Assembly: GCA_947095535.1 (NCBI GenBank)
Contig: OX352774.1
Span: 35,418,496 to 35,482,495, forward strand
Length of the DNA: 64,000 bases
Reading direction: 5' to 3'
Origin: Poecilobothrus nobilitatus
Lineage: Eukaryota; Arthropoda; Insecta; Diptera; Dolichopodidae
In this document: piece by piece, positions 61,058-64,000 of the stretch
Layout of the letters: the number at the start of each line of letters is the position of its first letter
Position numbering within the stretch: position 1 is the first letter of the stretch
Notes under the pieces: model-generated
The model's database searches: none
What the model saw: the letters and a program-made list of their open reading frames with translations, nothing else
What the model was told of the DNA's origin: nothing
Translations under genes and position numbers: made by a program

Positions 61058-61614
61058 TGGCTGGAGTAGAGTTTAATAATCTCCATTCTCCATGATATTA
61101 GAATGAGCTTTTCGAAATTGACATTTGAGTGAAAGTTAATTTTCTGAATTTTACTGGAGACCAGAGTTAACGAGTTTTACAAATGTCATATAGTCTTATG
61201 AAATGTCATTATTGTTTTTATATTTTTCAATAATTTTTAATTTTAAAAGTAACAAATTTATTAAAGAAGATTTTTATGAAGTTGTTATTTTATTTATTTT
61301 TTTTTTGTTTTAATCTTTCATTTATTTAGTACTATAGATAAAAAGCCCATATACAACAATTTGTAAATAACAAAACACCTTTCTTTATGAATCTACCAAA
61401 ATTCATTTAATCTTAATATATTTAATAAAATATTATAGGTGTATTAGATTAAGATAGAAGTAAAAATTTTTTACAAAAAAAGTACAAAATTCTTCCATTC
61501 AAATTAAATTTCTAAACGAATTTATTCAATTTACTCAACTTTTACGCAGTACATGTAGGTACATCTTTAAGTAAAAGAACTAAAAGAAACAACTAAAAGA
61601 AACTGTTAACACAC

Positions 61615-61865
61615 GTAAAAATAAATTACCTATACTGTAAGCAGTTTAGAAAACTGTGAAACTAAAAATAGCAAATTTTCAATTATTAAGCCCTAATAGC
61701 TCAAAAACAGGGGGTGGTCGAAAAAAATTTTCTGAGGAAACTTATACTAATTCTAAAAGTTTTTTTTACCGCAAATTTTGAAGTCCCTATTTAAAAGCTT
61801 GCCGGAGTTATGAAGGTAGAAAAATCATGCAAAATTTGGTTTTCAGATAACGGTAAATTTAAATA
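61615..61865 (-). repeat. F2 repeat fragment, duplicate of 42285..42565
   Basis: Same module as copy 1, with a short rearrangement at its left edge (AGCAGTTTAGAAAACTG replaces the GTCTTGTCGAAGAAAAA part). Confidence 0.65.
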
Positions 61866-61966
61866 CTAAATTTTAAATATATAATATTATAATGTAAATA
61901 TATAAATATTTTATTTATAAATATTTTTTATGAATTGGTTTTAATACAAAAATTATAGAAAATGAC

Positions 61967-63306
61967 ATGAAACCAAAAACGTAAACAAAAAACTTTATCA
62001 ATTTTAGAAAAATTAAAAATATTGCATGCCTTGGAAAAGGGAGTTAGGGGTCTAGATTTAGCTATTAAATATGGGATCGTAAAGTCTACATTTATGATAT
62101 TAAAAAAAAGAGAAAAATAAGAAGATAACTGGCATATGTGCTTCTTTATTTTTCATATTTTATCCTAATTGCTATTTTTAGTCAAGCTGAAGCAAATCAA
62201 TAACAGAACCCAATTACGAAGCCGGAAAACTATGCAATCTGGAGAATATAATGAGGTTGAAAAAAAGTTGTACATGGTTTGAGCGTAAACGTGCTAGACA
62301 CATCCCTATATCCAGAGATATCTTATGCGAAAAAGCAAAATACAAATTCAAAAAGCAATATGGAGATACAAAAACTTTTAAAGCAAGTGAAGTTTTAAAA
62401 TCTGTGGCGCAACATTGTCTAGCCAACCAGAACTTATACCAACTTTTCGCGATAATTTAAAAAACTTAATAGAAAACGAGGATTTATCTGATAGTCAAAT
62501 ATACTACAATGCAGATGAATCAGGAGTTTTTTACAAAATGGTTCCAACTAAAACTCTCCTTCATTCAAAAGAAAAAAAGAAAAGGTAATGTTTCTTTGTT
62601 GTACAAATGGAACAGGAGATCATAAATTAAGAATTCTTGTAGTGGGACTAAAAAACCACATTCCTTTAAAAATAAATTACCACCGGTGGAGTATTATTAC
62701 TCCAAAAACGCCTGGATGACAACACATTTATTTTCCGAATGGTTTTTAAGATCTTTTGTTGCACAAGTACATCCAATACTATCCCACAAAAAGTAACATA
62801 ATAACATCCCACAAAAAGTTATACTTCTCGTTGATAACGCTAGATGCCATGCCAATTAATTGAATATTAAAATTATATAACTTGTTTGAAGAAAAATGGA
62901 CTTCCGAAGATAACATTCGTAGCCACATTATCCCAAAGAATATCTAGTTCAATAAACATACATGAAGAAACATTTTTTGTTATGCAAGAGATAAATAACA
63001 CAATGCATGTAAATATTAATGAGAATGAAACTGAAGACTGGTTTGATGAAAATATGGAAAATACTGATAATTTCTTATTGCGATACTCATCAACTATAGT
63101 GATGACTTTGATGAAGAAATTAAGCAATAACCTTCTAGTAAAATAAAAAAAGCAGAAGCAGTTCAAAATTTCAATAATGTTATATAGTGGGCTGAATAAG
63201 AAAATATAGATTTGGAGAAAACTATATTGTTAAAAGAACTGAGAACTTGGCGTTCGCACAAACTATTAAAAAAAATCTAGGAAGTATTATACGATATTTT
63301 CCGCTA
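61967..63306 (+). pseudogene. Tigger/pogo-type transposase pseudogene, copy 2
   Basis: Duplicate of 42664..44003 at a constant offset of 19303. The identical frameshift, stop and missing third-catalytic block show that the transposase was dead before the duplication. Every open fragment translates identically in the two copies. Confidence 0.85.
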
Positions 63307-63662
63307 AGCAGTTAAATTAATTTATATTTGTTTTTTTTTTAAATCATCAATTCAACTTAAAATTGATTTTCGAACATTTAATATAATGTACACTAATTTG
63401 AAGTTACTACCTTTTGTTATATTCCTAATTTTGTTTTTAAATAAACGAATTATGAATTTAAATTTAAACTTTTTACTTTCAAAATTTAGCCATTTTTTCT
63501 TAACTTCCATTAATCTGAATTTTTTTTTTTTTTTATGCAATAATCTTAATCTAGGAATATGTTTCCTTGTACTAAAAAGTAGTTGAGATTAAATTGGACG
63601 GGATAGGAACGGAAAAATGCGAATAAAGGAGAATGAGACAGTAATTGCGTCATAAATTTGTT

Positions 63663-64000
63663 AAGATTCATTATGAATTTGTGCAAATTGTAAATCAAAA
63701 ATCGTCAGCTTTTGGAAACACAGAGGATGGTAATAGGTTCCACGTTTTTGCAGTTCTGACAACAAACGAATTGCTATAACCAGTAAAAGAGAGAAAGAGC
63801 TCCAATATTACGACAAATGCCAAGCGAAGTGAGACAAGCAGTCTCAACGGAGTCGCCAATAAAACGAATAGCGTGGTTTTAGGTTCTATCGAGGTAATTC
63901 AATAAAGTAAGTGATGTGCCAGCGCATATATGGGAGTTATACTCCATCTTAGGTCGTATATAAGCCTTATAGATATTAAACAAGTCCCTGGATGAAAAAT
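63663..64000 (-). pseudogene. Non-LTR retrotransposon C-terminal fragment, copy 2, cut by the window end
   Basis: Duplicate of 44360..44698 with a few substitutions and a small indel (AGGTTCTATCGAGG versus AGGTTAGGATCGAGG). The fragment continues beyond the window. Confidence 0.7.

Larger units (their letters stand above)
58665..64000 (+). repeat. Segmental duplication, copy 2 (gene D 3' end plus spacer, runs off the window)
   Basis: Second copy of 39530..44698. It contains the same DUF7869-like and Tigger pseudogenes with the same disabling changes and ends at the window edge inside the LINE fragment. In copy 1 the next feature, about 330 bp on, is exon 1 of gene D. Confidence 0.85.

Overview
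This is an AT-rich, repeat-dense nuclear window from an animal, most likely an insect. Genes have GT-AG introns, intergenic DNA is littered with degraded non-LTR retrotransposons, SINEs and terminal-inverted-repeat elements, and there are no operons, bacterial signals or CRISPR arrays. I cannot name the species.

The only genes I accept as host genes are four tandem plus-strand paralogues of the DUF229 family (alkaline-phosphatase/sulfatase-like fold, predicted type II membrane proteins). Gene A (3503..5087) has only its last two exons in the window. Gene B (12412..21138), gene C (34508..40137) and gene D (45034..59272) are complete four-exon genes of 776, 721 and 722 residues. All complete genes have the same intron phases (1, 2, 0). 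The last intron falls just before the predicted catalytic threonine. A and B form one sequence pair and C and D another, so the array grew in at least two steps.

Layout: 1-3.5 kb, duplicated AT-rich repeats and a reverse-transcriptase remnant; 3.5-5.1 kb, gene A; 5.1-12.4 kb, intergenic, mostly featureless; 12.4-21.1 kb, gene B with introns full of one repeat family (called F2 here); 21.1-34.5 kb, a transposon graveyard with a Harbinger-like relic, a long hairpin, a 3.1-kb hAT-like element bounded by a degraded 8-bp target duplication, a LINE relic, SINEs and a modular repeat (F1); 34.5-40.1 kb, gene C; 40.1-45.0 kb, spacer with a DUF7869-like pseudogene, a Tigger/pogo transposase pseudogene and a LINE fragment; 45.0-59.3 kb, gene D, with introns inflated by nested insertions; 59.3-64.0 kb, a near-identical second copy of the gene C downstream spacer.

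The most informative signals are evolutionary. The last part of exon 4 plus the 3' spacer is almost identical between C and D while the upstream parts are clearly diverged, suggesting unequal crossing-over or gene conversion with a breakpoint inside exon 4. It also predicts a fifth paralogue just beyond the window. Gene D uses a GC-AG intron where C has GT-AG. A small MITE in gene C intron 1 has a clean empty site in gene D. Exon coordinates were derived by hand from splice consensus, reading-frame phase and paralogue comparison; no search or alignment program was run.
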